23,158 bases of DNA from Bryobacterales bacterium (GCA_016789785.1 JAEUQE010000131.1:1-23158), one strand, 5' to 3'. Positions 1 to 8,801 are shown, numbered from the stretch's first letter. The notes: a model not told the origin generated them from the sequence alone. Numbers and translations are program-made.

Positions 1-2
1 AT

Positions 3-854
3 CCGCCCGTAGAGGCACGGCGAACCGCGCTGGAGAACACTGGCAAAGTGCAATCGTCGCCCGAGCCTGTCCCACGTGTGGAAGACCTGCGAACAGCGGG
101 CGGCACTCCGATCCGGGTGTATTGGGGATCGGAGGAGACGCCCTGCCCCGCGCTGGTCTACTTTCATGGCGGCGGGTGGGTGCTCTGCAATCTCGACACC
201 CACGATGTGATGTGCCGCGCGATTGCGAATCGTGCAGGAGCAGCAGTGATTTCCGTCGACTACCGTCTTGCTCCCGAGCACCCCTTTCCCGCCGCGGTGA
301 ATGACTGTTACGAGGCGGCATGTTGGGTCTTGGAGAATGCCGCGCGGCTCGGCGTGGATCCAGACCGAGTCACTATCGGAGGCGACAGTGCGGGCGGAAA
401 TCTCGCAACGGTGGTCTGCATTCGTGCGCGCGATGAAGGCGGGCCGCGCTTCGCGGGTCAGGTGATGGTGTATCCGGTGACGGATCTCTCCAACTTCGAT
501 ACGCCTTCGTATCATGAGTTCGCGGAAGAACACAGCCTCACGCGCCCGTTGATGGAGTGGTTTCGCGGACACTATCTGCCCAGCGCACAGGATGCGCGGA
601 ATCCTTACGCGTCGCCGCTCCTGACGCCAGATCTATCGGGACTCCCTCCGGCTCTCATCCTCACCGCGGAATGCGACCCCCTGCGCGACGAGGGCGAACG
701 GTATGCGGCGCGCTTGGAAGAGTCTGGCGTTGCGGTGACTCTCTCCCGCTATGCCGGCATGATCCATCCGTTCTTCTCGTGGACCGCGCTGATTCCACAA
801 TCCATGGAGGCGATCGCGCAGGTTGCGCGGGTAGTTCGCACATTTCGACGGTGA
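3..854 (+). CDS. alpha/beta hydrolase, HSL/Aes-type esterase (5' partial)
   Basis: Serine hydrolase of the alpha/beta-hydrolase fold-3 (hormone-sensitive-lipase/acetyl-esterase) family, expected to cleave short acyl esters in the cytoplasm. The frame is open from base 3 with no stop before the GTG at 48. The residues before that GTG (PPVEARRTALENTG) read like the usual N-terminal region of the family, so the true start lies upstream of the window. Visible motifs are the oxyanion-hole HGGGW (His codon 165-167), the nucleophile GDSAGG (Ser codon 387-389), the acid in ECDPLRDEG (Asp codon 675-677) and the catalytic His in GMIHPFF (codon 765-767). The full triad is present, so the enzyme should be active. 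The substrate cannot be told from sequence. No signal peptide is visible, but the N-terminus is missing. Family assignment is firm. Confidence 0.9.
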   Translation, partial: PPVEARRTALENTGKVQSSPEPVPRVEDLRTAGGTPIRVYWGSEETPCPALVYFHGGGWVLCNLDTHDVMCRAIANRAGAAVISVDYRLAPEHPFPAAVNDCYEAACWVLENAARLGVDPDRVTIGGDSAGGNLATVVCIRARDEGGPRFAGQVMVYPVTDLSNFDTPSYHEFAEEHSLTRPLMEWFRGHYLPSAQDARNPYASPLLTPDLSGLPPALILTAECDPLRDEGERYAARLEESGVAVTLSRYAGMIHPFFSWTALIPQSMEAIAQVARVVRTFRR

Positions 855-863
855 TCGAAATGT
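840..863 (+). terminator. hairpin at the hydrolase stop codon
   Basis: A perfect 9-bp stem (840-848 with 855-863) encloses a 6-base loop holding the TGA stop. A second 6-bp GC stem (867-872 with 878-883) follows. There is no T-run after either, so intrinsic termination is only a guess. Confidence 0.3.
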
Positions 864-968
864 CTCGCGGCCGCTTGGGCCGCCGTGCTGCAAGCGAAGT
901 AAGGCGTTTCAGAAATTCAGCGCGTATTCCTTGTGGTAGTGTCGCGCCGCGAATCAAAACTCGTCGCT

Positions 969-1058
969 GCCGGGCCAGAGGGTCGAGGTGCACAGATGGA
1001 TCTGCGCCCGGCCGGAGGCGTCCCCTGGAGAGGGGACGCGGCAGACCTGGAGGTCTGC
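969..1058. repeat. cluster of three to four palindromes, REP-like
   Basis: A 7-bp stem (969-975 with 1006-1012) encloses a small CAGAT/ATCTG stem (993-997 with 1000-1004). Next is a 9-bp palindrome with a GGAG loop (1018-1026 with 1031-1039). One base later comes an 8-bp palindrome (1041-1048 with 1051-1058). The last two share the core CCTGGAG. The compact tandem arrangement resembles REP/BIME-type interspersed elements. Whether it recurs in the genome cannot be seen from one copy. Confidence 0.5.
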
Positions 1059-1129
1059 GCTACCGTGTGCGTGAGCCAAGCGTCCTCATGAGTGGCAACG
1101 CCGTAACGCTGACGATGCAAGATCACTAC

Positions 1130-1167
1130 AAACTGAAAGAGCGGGGCACCTTCATCCAGTGCCCCGC
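1130..1167 (-). terminator. Rho-independent-type terminator of Oar-like receptor 1
   Basis: A perfect 9-bp GC-rich stem (1141-1149 with 1159-1167) with a 9-base loop lies 25 bases past the stop codon of the minus-strand receptor gene. Read on the minus strand it is followed by the T-rich stretch TCTTTCAGTTT, as expected for intrinsic termination of that gene. Confidence 0.7.
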
Positions 1168-1192
1168 CCAGTGAAACCGCAATGTCGGCCTT

Positions 1193-4100
1193 CTAGAAGC
1201 GGTAGTAGAGGCCGAACTCCCACACTCTGGCAGAGCTCAGCGTGCTGGTGAGGCGGCCGAAATTGACGCTGTTGATGTCCTGATCGCCGAACGAAAACGT
1301 CGGGTGATTCGGAAGGTTGTAGGCTTGGCCGCGGAACTCCAGCGTGTGGCCTTCACGGATCTCGAAGCGCTTCAGCATTCCCATGTCGAGGGCGAAGGTG
1401 AAGGGGCCGGAGAACATGCGGCGCTGCAATGCGCCGACGTTGCCCGCCTCCGGATGAAAGAAAGCCTGACCGCTAAACGGCGCGGCGCCGTCGTTTGCCA
1501 CCGCGCGTCCGTCGGTGTTGCGCGTCGCAACTGGCACCATGAATACGCCGTCACCCTGTTTGCGCAACTCAAAGAGGCTGTCCAACTGGCTCTTATTGAG
1601 AAGCGAGGTCGCCGTGTTGACGTTCGTGGAACGCGCGGCACGATTCAAGGTTCCCCGATTCGACAGGATCGAGAACGGGAAGCCGGACTGCCATGTCATC
1701 ACGCCGGTGGCTACCCATCCACCAAGAACGTGATTCATGAATCGGTTGCCGGACCAGCGGCGGCCCTTGCCGTAAGGAAGGTTGTAGCTGCCATTGGCCT
1801 TGATCGCATGCGTAATATCGAAGGGCGCGCGAGACTTCTCGAGAGCGTTGTTGCCGAAGTCGAGGAAAGGTTCAAACCGGTTCTGTCCGTCTCCCGCGAC
1901 GTCGCTGAGCACTTTGCTGTAGGTGTAGTTGGCCTGAACCTGCAGGCTGCTGCTGAGTCTGCGGCGCACATCCACCTGCAGTGCGTTGTAGCTGGAGTAG
2001 GCGCCATTGCTGATCGTATTGGCGCCAAGAGTGTTCGGGTTCCCATAGAAGTTGATCGGGCCATTGACGCGATTGATCTGGTAGAAGTTCGCAAGTTCAC
2101 CGGCCTCGCCTTGGCGCAGGCGTTGCTGCACGGTCGCGTTGGTGAAGGCTGGGTTGGCAAGCCGTGGAAACACGGTGAGCGGCTGGCTGCCTGGACCGTT
2201 GTAGTTCGGATTGAATCCCTGGCCAGCCCGCTCCGAGAGAAATGCGTTGTTCCGCGCACGGACGAAATCCGCGAGGAATCCGTTGTCGCGGATGTTGACC
2301 TGATTGTAGTCGAAGGCTCGCAGCAGGCTGGTGCCGCGATTGCCCACGTAGCGCGCCTCAATCAGAGTGCCGCGGAAATCCCGCTGGATTCCGACGCTGA
2401 ACTGCTGAATGTAAGGTGTGCGGGTGTTGGGGTCGGGGATCCCGAGCGCGACCTGCGAGTTGTTGGCGTAGTTTTGTGCCTGCGTGATCGGCACCTGGAA
2501 GCGGGGGGTTGGCACCGCGGGCGCCGCCGAAGTCCGAGCCACCAGGCCGACTTGCGTGATGCTCGTTGCCAGCCCAGGGTTCGTGTTGACATTGTTGCGA
2601 ACGGCGGTCAGAGTCTCATCGTTGATGAACGAAATGCTATAGCCGCCGCGGACCGACGTCTTGCCATCACCGAACGGATCCCATGCGACGCCAACGTTCG
2701 GCGCGAAGTTGTTGCGATCGGGACGATAGAGGAAACGCCCATCTTTGCCAACGAAGTCATGCACGAGATCGGGGCTGCGCAAGGTTGCGATGAGATCGTT
2801 GTTCACGAGTCCCGGCAGCAGCCAGAGATTGTCACGTTCCTTGAGCACCGTCCAATACTCATAGCGAAGGCCGAGCGTGAGCGTCAGCCGGCGGTTCATC
2901 TTCCAGCGGTCCTGAACGTAGCCGGCGTAGGTGTCATACAGGAAATTGCGGCGCTCGCCGGCGCCGGGTACGAAGCCCGAAGTCGCGCTAGTGACGTTGA
3001 ACGTCTGCGCAGAACTGCTGATGATCCCGCCAAGCGACGAATACAGCAGATTGGCATTGTTGAGATCGCCAGTGTTGATTCCCGGCAACTGCGTCGCCGT
3101 GAAGCCCGTCGTGTTGTTCGCGCTAATCCCCAAAGTATAGGTGGGGATGGTTGCCCCATCGTTGTATGGTTCCGTGCGGATCAACTGCCCCTGGAAGCCG
3201 AACGATATCTCGTGCTTGCCCTTCAGCCAGGTCGCATTGTCCTGAATCGAATAGGTATTCGTATAACGCCCCTGGGGCAGGAACTCGTTCACTGGATTCG
3301 TGAAGAGCGTGTTCGTCACGAAGAGATTCGGCGGCTGCTGATCACGCATGAACTGCGTGGGACTCAGCAGGAATCCGCCCCGGAACTCGTTCGTCAGCGA
3401 CGGCGACGCAGTCCACCGCCAGCCGAGACTGGTGAAATGACGGTCCGTGGAAGTGAAGGTCGGCGCAATCGGAGTGTAGAAGCGGTCGCTCAGATCGGGA
3501 CGATCGTTCCGTTCGAAGGTGTAGTTGTAAGTGCCCGAGAAGCTGTGGGCCGAGCTCATGTAGTAGTCGAGCCGTCCCACGTACTGCCGCCGGTCCGTGT
3601 TGGCGCGGGCATTGAACCGGTAGCCTGTGGTATTGAATCCATCGCCGCGATCCGTGGAATTACCTTCCGGCAGCGCCTGCAACTGCGGCGCCATGAAACT
3701 GTCGACGCTGACACTGCGAAGCTGCAGCAGGTTCGCACTGTTCGCGCCACGGTTGTACTGGAACACGCCGGTGCGGGCCGAAGGAGTCAGCACCGTGCGC
3801 AACTGCGAAGACTGCTGGCGCAGTTTGAATTCCTCCCAGTTGCCGTAGAAGAACAGCTTGTCGCGAATGATGCGGCCACCGAGCGAAGCGCCCGGCTGAT
3901 TCAGGTTCAAGAACGGAATGCGAACGCCGCTGCGGTTATTGAAGAATTCGTTCGCGGAGAAGGCGCTATTGCGGTTGTACCAGTAGACCGAACCATGAAA
4001 TTCGTTGCTGCCCGACCGCGTGGAGAGTGTGACTTGCGCAGCGCCGCCTCCCACGGTGGACGAAGCATTGCCCACCGCGATCGCCATTTCCGAAATCTGT

Positions 4101-4711
4101 TCGATGGTCGGGCGGATGGGCATGAAGTCGAGCGAGTTGTTGCGAATGAAGTTGTCCTGAATGTTCACGCCATCCAGAGTGACGTTGGCCGCGGAAGTAC
4201 GCATGCCATTGATCACCGTGGGACCTCGGCCATCGCTGACGCCGGCTTGCGTGGTGAAGAGCGCGCTGACCTGCCGGCCCAACGCTGGCAGGTCCTGGAT
4301 CTGCTGGCGCGTGACGGTGGTGGAAAGTTCGTTGCTGGTGAGTTGGATCGCTTCCACCCCGGCGACCACTTCCACGGTCTGCTCGGTAGAGGCGACTTCC
4401 AGTTTCACCGTGCCGAGGGAAGTCTCCGTGAGAGGATCGACCTTGACTTTCTTCGCGTTGAACCGCGAAAAGCCTGGTGCGCTAATCACCACTTCATAGA
4501 TTTCAGGGCGAACGGCCGAGAAGCTGAACAGCCCCGCGTCATTCGTCTTGGCGGAATAGACGGCTTGCACGCCGCCTGGTACGAGAACATCCACTTGTGC
4601 ATTGGGAACCGCCGCTCCGCTCGGATCAGTAACGATCCCGGCAAGGCGTCCGTTCACTTGTGCAAACAGGGACGTTGAGAGAAGGAAAAGACCAACCCCT
4701 AGTTTACTCAT
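1193..4711 (-). CDS. TonB-dependent receptor, Oar-like, with carboxypeptidase-regulatory domain (1)
   Basis: Large outer-membrane beta-barrel protein of 1172 residues, expected to take up an unknown ligand (typically oligosaccharide, peptide or chelate) with energy from TonB/ExbBD. Start chosen at the ATG at 4711, because it gives a clean signal peptide (MSKLGVGLFLLSTSLFAQ); an upstream in-frame GTG at 4765 adds 18 residues with no signal-peptide logic. No clear Shine-Dalgarno is seen. After the signal come a carboxypeptidase-regulatory-like Ig domain (about residues 20-110, GRLAGIVTDPSGAAVPNAQV), a plug (about 120-245, with INGMRTSAANVTLDG and LSTRSGSNEFHGSVYWYNRN) and a long barrel ending in the aromatic LYYRF typical of outer-membrane proteins. 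This layout matches the Oar-type receptors abundant in Acidobacteria. It lies 90 bp downstream of the cupin-like gene on the same strand and may be co-transcribed. The ligand is not predictable. Confidence 0.92.
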   Translation of the reverse strand: MSKLGVGLFLLSTSLFAQVNGRLAGIVTDPSGAAVPNAQVDVLVPGGVQAVYSAKTNDAGLFSFSAVRPEIYEVVISAPGFSRFNAKKVKVDPLTETSLGTVKLEVASTEQTVEVVAGVEAIQLTSNELSTTVTRQQIQDLPALGRQVSALFTTQAGVSDGRGPTVINGMRTSAANVTLDGVNIQDNFIRNNSLDFMPIRPTIEQISEMAIAVGNASSTVGGGAAQVTLSTRSGSNEFHGSVYWYNRNSAFSANEFFNNRSGVRIPFLNLNQPGASLGGRIIRDKLFFYGNWEEFKLRQQSSQLRTVLTPSARTGVFQYNRGANSANLLQLRSVSVDSFMAPQLQALPEGNSTDRGDGFNTTGYRFNARANTDRRQYVGRLDYYMSSAHSFSGTYNYTFERNDRPDLSDRFYTPIAPTFTSTDRHFTSLGWRWTASPSLTNEFRGGFLLSPTQFMRDQQPPNLFVTNTLFTNPVNEFLPQGRYTNTYSIQDNATWLKGKHEISFGFQGQLIRTEPYNDGATIPTYTLGISANNTTGFTATQLPGINTGDLNNANLLYSSLGGIISSSAQTFNVTSATSGFVPGAGERRNFLYDTYAGYVQDRWKMNRRLTLTLGLRYEYWTVLKERDNLWLLPGLVNNDLIATLRSPDLVHDFVGKDGRFLYRPDRNNFAPNVGVAWDPFGDGKTSVRGGYSISFINDETLTAVRNNVNTNPGLATSITQVGLVARTSAAPAVPTPRFQVPITQAQNYANNSQVALGIPDPNTRTPYIQQFSVGIQRDFRGTLIEARYVGNRGTSLLRAFDYNQVNIRDNGFLADFVRARNNAFLSERAGQGFNPNYNGPGSQPLTVFPRLANPAFTNATVQQRLRQGEAGELANFYQINRVNGPINFYGNPNTLGANTISNGAYSSYNALQVDVRRRLSSSLQVQANYTYSKVLSDVAGDGQNRFEPFLDFGNNALEKSRAPFDITHAIKANGSYNLPYGKGRRWSGNRFMNHVLGGWVATGVMTWQSGFPFSILSNRGTLNRAARSTNVNTATSLLNKSQLDSLFELRKQGDGVFMVPVATRNTDGRAVANDGAAPFSGQAFFHPEAGNVGALQRRMFSGPFTFALDMGMLKRFEIREGHTLEFRGQAYNLPNHPTFSFGDQDINSVNFGRLTSTLSSARVWEFGLYYRF

Positions 4712-4801
4712 GAAACCAGCGTAACAATATCGATAGAGCGATGAGAAGGCGAACGCTGTTAACACGTGTGGCGCGCAAGGCGCCCCCGCCGGCCGGAGAC
4801 G

Positions 4802-5161
4802 CTACTTCAGCAGCTCGATGGTGAGCGTGCGATAGGGCTTCGAGCCCTGATTGATCAGCACCGGAGCGTCTTCACCCTTGTCGTGCCAGAGGACTTCGCC
4901 CGACTTCCGCTGACGGATGGTCTTTTCGCCGGTCTTCGAATCGATGCGCTGATACTTGCAATCATCCAGAAACACGATCACCTGATCGGTGGGCCGGATG
5001 TAACGGTCTCGCGCGACGCCGGGCAGGTACGTCACTTCACTCACGCGAACGCGCGCGTTTTCAAGTGTGACCTTCTTGGGAAGTTCCGCGCCACCGACTG
5101 TGAAGACCAGCAGCAGCGTGAGCATCGACGACAATACCGCGGTGAGAAGAAGCTTTGACAT
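4802..5161 (-). CDS. small secreted cupin-like protein
   Basis: Protein of 119 residues. The ATG at 5161 is chosen because MSKLLLTAVLSSMLTLLLVF gives a signal peptide or anchor; a frame extension to 5203 adds 14 residues with no signal character and would run into the divergent gene. The mature part (VTLENARVRVSEVTYLPG, then RPTDQVIVFLDDCKY, GEVLWHDKGEDAP and YRTLTIELLK) has the beta-strand rhythm of a single-domain cupin-like fold. The usual metal-binding His cluster is not obvious: only one His is present (WHDKG), so I do not claim an enzyme. It precedes the Oar-like receptor on the same strand and could be a periplasmic partner. A TATAAT box sits 9 bases before the start. Fold assignment moderate, function unknown. 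Confidence 0.7.
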   Translation of the reverse strand: MSKLLLTAVLSSMLTLLLVFTVGGAELPKKVTLENARVRVSEVTYLPGVARDRYIRPTDQVIVFLDDCKYQRIDSKTGEKTIRQRKSGEVLWHDKGEDAPVLINQGSKPYRTLTIELLK

Positions 5162-5170
5162 AGTAGAGAG

Positions 5171-5176
5171 ATTATA
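5171..5176 (-). promoter_or_regulatory. -10 box of the cupin-like gene
   Basis: A perfect TATAAT reads on the minus strand 9 bases before the ATG at 5161. The transcript would start within a few bases of the start codon. No good -35 is found at normal spacing; the closest TGTCGA (5198-5203) is too far. The box overlaps the ATG of the divergent gene at 5176, so the two promoters or starts must interfere. Confidence 0.45.
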
Positions 5177-6750
5177 TGGCACCCGACCACCGCCGATCGA
5201 CATCCCCGCATCTTTGGAAGCGCACCGCGATCAGCGCGGTGTTCCTTGCCGCGCTTGGCTGGGCACAGCTTCGCCAGGCACCCGAGTCCGGTGAGTTCAC
5301 CGCAAAGCTGGATCTCGTCACCGAGCCGAACATGCCAGTGCGCGTGTACCTCTTCAAGAACGGACGTCCGTTCCGTCTCAGCCCGGTGGATGTGATGCTT
5401 CCGTTGCGCGCGGACACGTTCTATCGCGAGCGGCTGTGGCGGCGGTCGGCGGATGCGTCGACGCTGGAAGTGACGATCGCCGATCAATCGCACTTCCTCC
5501 TGTTGAAGGGCAAGGCAAGCTTCGAACTGCCAGCCGGCAGCTATCGCATCGAAGCCTATCGCGGGCACTTCTTCGAGCCGTTTGAAGCGGAGTTCACGCT
5601 GGAGGCCGGAAAGGCGACGCCCATTGTGCTGCGCATGAAGAACTGGCTCGGCGAGGAGGCGAAGGAATGGCTATCGGCGGATGATCACATTCATCTCGTC
5701 CGATCGCCGGAGGACGATGAGGTGTTCCTGCAATGGATGGAGGCCGAGGATCTGAGTGTCGGCAATTTCCTGCAGTTGCAGAGGCAGATTGACGCAGCGT
5801 GGCAATACGGATTCGGACCGAAAGCGGAAGCGCGAAAGGCGGGGCGGTCGATCCGGTCAGGGCATGAGTCGCGGTCGGAGTTCTTTGGGCATGTGAACCT
5901 GCTGGGCGGGCGGGAGATGATCCGGCCTTTGAGCGTGGGCACGATGTATGCGAATAGCCCCGAAACATTTCCCTATCCGAATGTTCTGTTCGAACGAGGC
6001 CGCAAGGTGGGCGCGACCGTAGGCTTCGCGCACTTCCACGGATCGATGCCGCATTCGACGCTGCTGATGGACCTGGCGCTTGGGTCGCTGGACTTCATGG
6101 AGGTGTTTCAGTTCGGCAAATTGTGGAACGCGGAGTGGTACGAGTTGTTGAACGCGGGCCTGGTGGCGACCGGTGTGGCGGGGAGCGACTTCCCTGTGTA
6201 TCTGAGCCGTCTGGCTGCGGACAAGGTGCAGTCGCGATGGCTGCCACTGCTTGGTCCGGAGCGCGCGCTGGTCAGGGCCAAGGCTGGACAGTCCGCATAT
6301 GAGGCGTGGGCGGATGGGGTGCGGAAGCGGCAGGTGGTGGTGACGAATGGTCCGCTGGTGGAGTTGCGGCGCGAGGGCAACCGGGCGGTGGCGCGCGCGC
6401 GTTTCTACCGGCCACTGGCGTCCGTGGAAATTGTGGCAGACGGCAAGGTGGTGGCTTCGCAGGGTGGCGATACGGATGTGAGTGCGGAAGCGGAGGTCGG
6501 GAATGCCCGCTGGATCGCGGCTCGGGCAGTGGCCGTGAAGCGTGGCGATGGGCCGGAGATTCAGGCGCACACGAATCCGATCGTGCTTCGCTCGGGGGCG
6601 GACCCGGAGTCTCGGGCTGCCGTGGCGAGACGATGGGAAGCGGAAGTCGCGTACTACCGGCAGGCACCGTTGGTTTTTCCCAACGCGGCGGCTCGGAATG
6701 AGTTTTTCGCTAAGGCGGAAGAAGCGTTGCGGCGGCTGCAAAATCGATGA
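5176..6750 (+). CDS. CehA/McbA family metallohydrolase (PHP domain), secreted
   Basis: Protein of 524 residues. The N-terminus MAPDHRRSTSPHLWKRTAIS followed by a hydrophobic stretch ending GWAQ (about residue 31) looks like a signal peptide, so it probably acts in the periplasm. Residues 32-160 form a beta-rich region with an Ig/PEGA-like segment (LPAGSYRIEAYRG). The catalytic PHP-type domain follows: DDHIHL with the HxH metal pair H171/H173, SEFFGH (E235, H239), GFAHFHG (H286, H288) and GSDFP (D338). This set matches the CehA/McbA family, named for carbaryl- and microcin-related hydrolases, which use divalent metals; members act on diverse esters or amides, so the substrate is unknown. The ATG is the only reasonable start: a stop lies in frame 12 bases upstream, and GAGAG is present as a weak ribosome site. 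A short stem with TTTT follows the stop. Confidence 0.85.
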   Translation: MAPDHRRSTSPHLWKRTAISAVFLAALGWAQLRQAPESGEFTAKLDLVTEPNMPVRVYLFKNGRPFRLSPVDVMLPLRADTFYRERLWRRSADASTLEVTIADQSHFLLLKGKASFELPAGSYRIEAYRGHFFEPFEAEFTLEAGKATPIVLRMKNWLGEEAKEWLSADDHIHLVRSPEDDEVFLQWMEAEDLSVGNFLQLQRQIDAAWQYGFGPKAEARKAGRSIRSGHESRSEFFGHVNLLGGREMIRPLSVGTMYANSPETFPYPNVLFERGRKVGATVGFAHFHGSMPHSTLLMDLALGSLDFMEVFQFGKLWNAEWYELLNAGLVATGVAGSDFPVYLSRLAADKVQSRWLPLLGPERALVRAKAGQSAYEAWADGVRKRQVVVTNGPLVELRREGNRAVARARFYRPLASVEIVADGKVVASQGGDTDVSAEAEVGNARWIAARAVAVKRGDGPEIQAHTNPIVLRSGADPESRAAVARRWEAEVAYYRQAPLVFPNAAARNEFFAKAEEALRRLQNR

Positions 6751-6765
6751 GCGCTTGGCGCTTTT
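6750..6765 (+). terminator. short terminator-like stem
   Basis: A 5-bp stem AGCGC/GCGCT (6750-6754 with 6758-6762) with a 3-base loop leads directly into TTTT at 6762-6765. It overlaps the stop codon of the metallohydrolase gene. The stem is short, so its strength is doubtful. Confidence 0.35.
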
Positions 6766-6895
6766 GAAGCACCAACTACACATTTCGCCTTAGTTTTTCC
6801 AAGATCGTCTCCAAGATCTGATTCAGTGAGCGAGCCGTTTTTTCGTAAGACGGATTAGATTTACAAATTGAGGACAGACTCAGCGAACAAAAGGC

Positions 6896-6924
6896 TTGAC
6901 TCCGGCGAATCACTGTGTCACAGT
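6896..6924 (+). promoter_or_regulatory. possible promoter/operator of the secreted-protein pair
   Basis: TTGACT at 6896-6901 matches a -35 box, but the hexamer 17 bases later (CACAGT) is a poor -10. An inverted repeat ACTGTG-T-CACAGT (6912-6924) lies just upstream of the ATG at 6936 and would suit a dimeric regulator. The preceding 100 bases are AT-rich for this window. Confidence 0.35.
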
Positions 6925-6935
6925 TCGGGATAGAT

Positions 6936-8800
6936 ATGCGGATTCATGGTTGTTTTTTCGCCATGTTCATCCCCCCTCTCGCCGCACTCCTTGCGCCGGC
7001 GCCTCTTGCCGGCAGTCCTCAATTCCAGACCAAAAGCGAAAATGCGCCGGGGGGGAAACTGTTTTGGAAGCGCTCTCCGAAGGGAACATCAGTCAGGCGA
7101 ATGAGTCCCCTCCGGGATACTACGTGGACTCTTATGACGAGATTGGAGGCGAGGCTGGTCCAGGTCAGGTCACCCGGAGCCGAACTGTCACCCTGCCGAG
7201 AGGCACCGGCCGCGTTCTCCTCACGTCGGTTCTGCGATACACCTTCAACCCCGGATCTGCGTGCCCTGCACTCCTGGTTTGTACCGGCACGTGGACGCTC
7301 CGCATCCTCAACGGCACGACGCTTCTCCACACCGCGACCGTCTCAGCCGGACGCAACAACCCCGGAGCTTGGCCTTGCGTCACACCCGCGGGCCGGACTC
7401 ACTGTCAGACGCGGATCACGTCGACAGTGGACTTGAGCGGTGTCACGGCCAACAATCCCGCCCCGATCACTGTTGAGACCTCTTTGGTCGCGGGAAACCC
7501 AGTGTCTTTAGGCGAGGATTTTTTCGTCGCAGAGACGCAATTCGGGCATTTGCCAGCGCTTCAGACATTGGCATTCAATTCCACTGACACCGGCGCCGTG
7601 CCAATGCGGATTGACGCTTTCACCTCAATTGCGTTGCCGGAGTGGCAGCGCTTGAATCGCGAAAAGGCGCCGACCAGCGCGGCGTACGATGTGCAAACAT
7701 CGGGGCCGGCCGCGTTTCTGGCAGGTCAACCGCTGAAGGTACGGGCGGTCTTTCGCGTTCCTGCCAACTGGAAAAGCGCAACGATCGATGCGCTCATTCA
7801 ACACTCGGATGGATCAGCGAGTGGTTACGGGCAGCTTGTTCCGCTGCCGGCCACGTTTATGACGGAAGGAGGTGCGGACGACGGGGCGGAGATCGGCACC
7901 GCGGCGTTCGGGAACGCAGTGTCCGCCGAGATGACCTTCGCCTCGACGCTATCGCCAACGGTGATTCAGGCACGGGATCTAGTGATTCGCTGGCGAATGA
8001 GTTCGGTACAGATGAGCGGCGGGTATCCGGCCCTCACGGTGCCGGCGGGCGCCGAGGCCTCGATCTCACAACACCGGATCTATACGCTGCGAAAGGCTCC
8101 CGTCGCGCCAATGACAGAGCCTTGGGCGAAGGTTCTCGAACTTACGTCGTTCGCGCTTGGCGGCCAGCAGTCAACCATTACTGACCGCCAGGTCGTGGAC
8201 AAGTTGGCGGAGTTCCTGTTCCATTCGCGGTGGGGGAATGGGGATACGAGTTCTTTTCGCTTTTTCTGGCCGCGAATTAGATACGCATATCATCCTGCGG
8301 CTTCTTGTCTATGCGGTAACTTCGCAGTGTCCAATTCCTCGGGGCGCCAAGAATTTAACTTGAACCAGGTTCTGAGGTACATGACGCTGCCGCCTTCAGT
8401 TCAGTATCGCCCACGCTTTCACCTCATGTGCGCGGACAATACCAATGTCACCAAGTCCCTCGCGGCAGTCGCGGGTACAGCGGTCGTTCAACAGTACTTG
8501 GCTCGCACTGGTTTCCCGCAAATGGTTCCAACGCCGTTCGTCCGACCCGCCGGTGATCAGCAGTGCCGAACTTATACTTTCGAGTATCATCAGTTATCGA
8601 TGCTGGCATCGGAAGTATGGGACACATCAGTACGCAGGGCCACCACCTCACCGTGTACGGCGGGAACCAACTTCTTCGGCCTCTGGCTCTGGCCTTACGT
8701 CGCCGAGGCCTTCCCGGGGCAGACTCAGAGCGGGACGACGACCGCAACTCCCACCTTGGAATACGGCCCTTGCCTCTGCCGAAGGATCTGGATCAACTAA
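6936..8800 (+). CDS. secreted protein with possible transglutaminase-like domain; apparent frameshift
   Basis: The signal peptide (ATG 6936: MRIHGCFFAMFIPPLAALLA, cleavage near PLAGS) lies in one frame, and the rest of the protein, from about GETVLEALSEG on, lies in the -1 frame. The change falls in a run of seven G at 7049-7055; one extra G would join them into a single protein of about 621 residues. The long frame alone could only start at a TTG (6896) and would lack a signal peptide. The N-terminal two-thirds is beta-rich with pairs of Cys (SACPALLVC). The last quarter has a possible Cys-His-Asp set in papain/transglutaminase order: Cys in MCADNTN (codon 8429), His in FEYHQLS (codon 8588) and Asp in EVWDTS (codon 8621). 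That function is inference only. The stop is 11 bases before the PKD gene, so the two form an operon. Confidence 0.6.
7049..7055 (+). other. G7 homopolymer at the frame change
   Basis: Seven consecutive G form a perfect G GGG GGG slippery heptamer relative to the signal-peptide frame (codons GGG 7050-7052 and 7053-7055). A -1 slip, a sequencing deletion of one G, or slipped-strand variation to G8 would all connect the two frames. Confidence 0.7.
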
Positions 8801-8801
8801 A

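Larger units (their letters stand above)
855..1192. other. intergenic region, hairpin-rich, no gene seen
   Basis: This 338-base gap lies between the hydrolase and the convergent receptor gene. No reading frame here looks like a real protein. It holds the stop-codon hairpin, a cluster of palindromes at 969-1058 and the terminator at 1141-1167. Confidence 0.6.

Noticed and set aside
557..1174. 205-codon plus-strand frame ending in the gap after the hydrolase
   Set aside because: Its first half is an out-of-frame shadow of the hydrolase and the rest reads through the palindrome cluster; no ribosome site or protein character.
1304..4678. 1124-codon open frame on the plus strand
   Set aside because: It lies fully antisense to the well-supported Oar-like receptor, lacks a signal or recognisable domain and is rich in Arg, Val and Glu, as expected from codon bias on the opposite strand.
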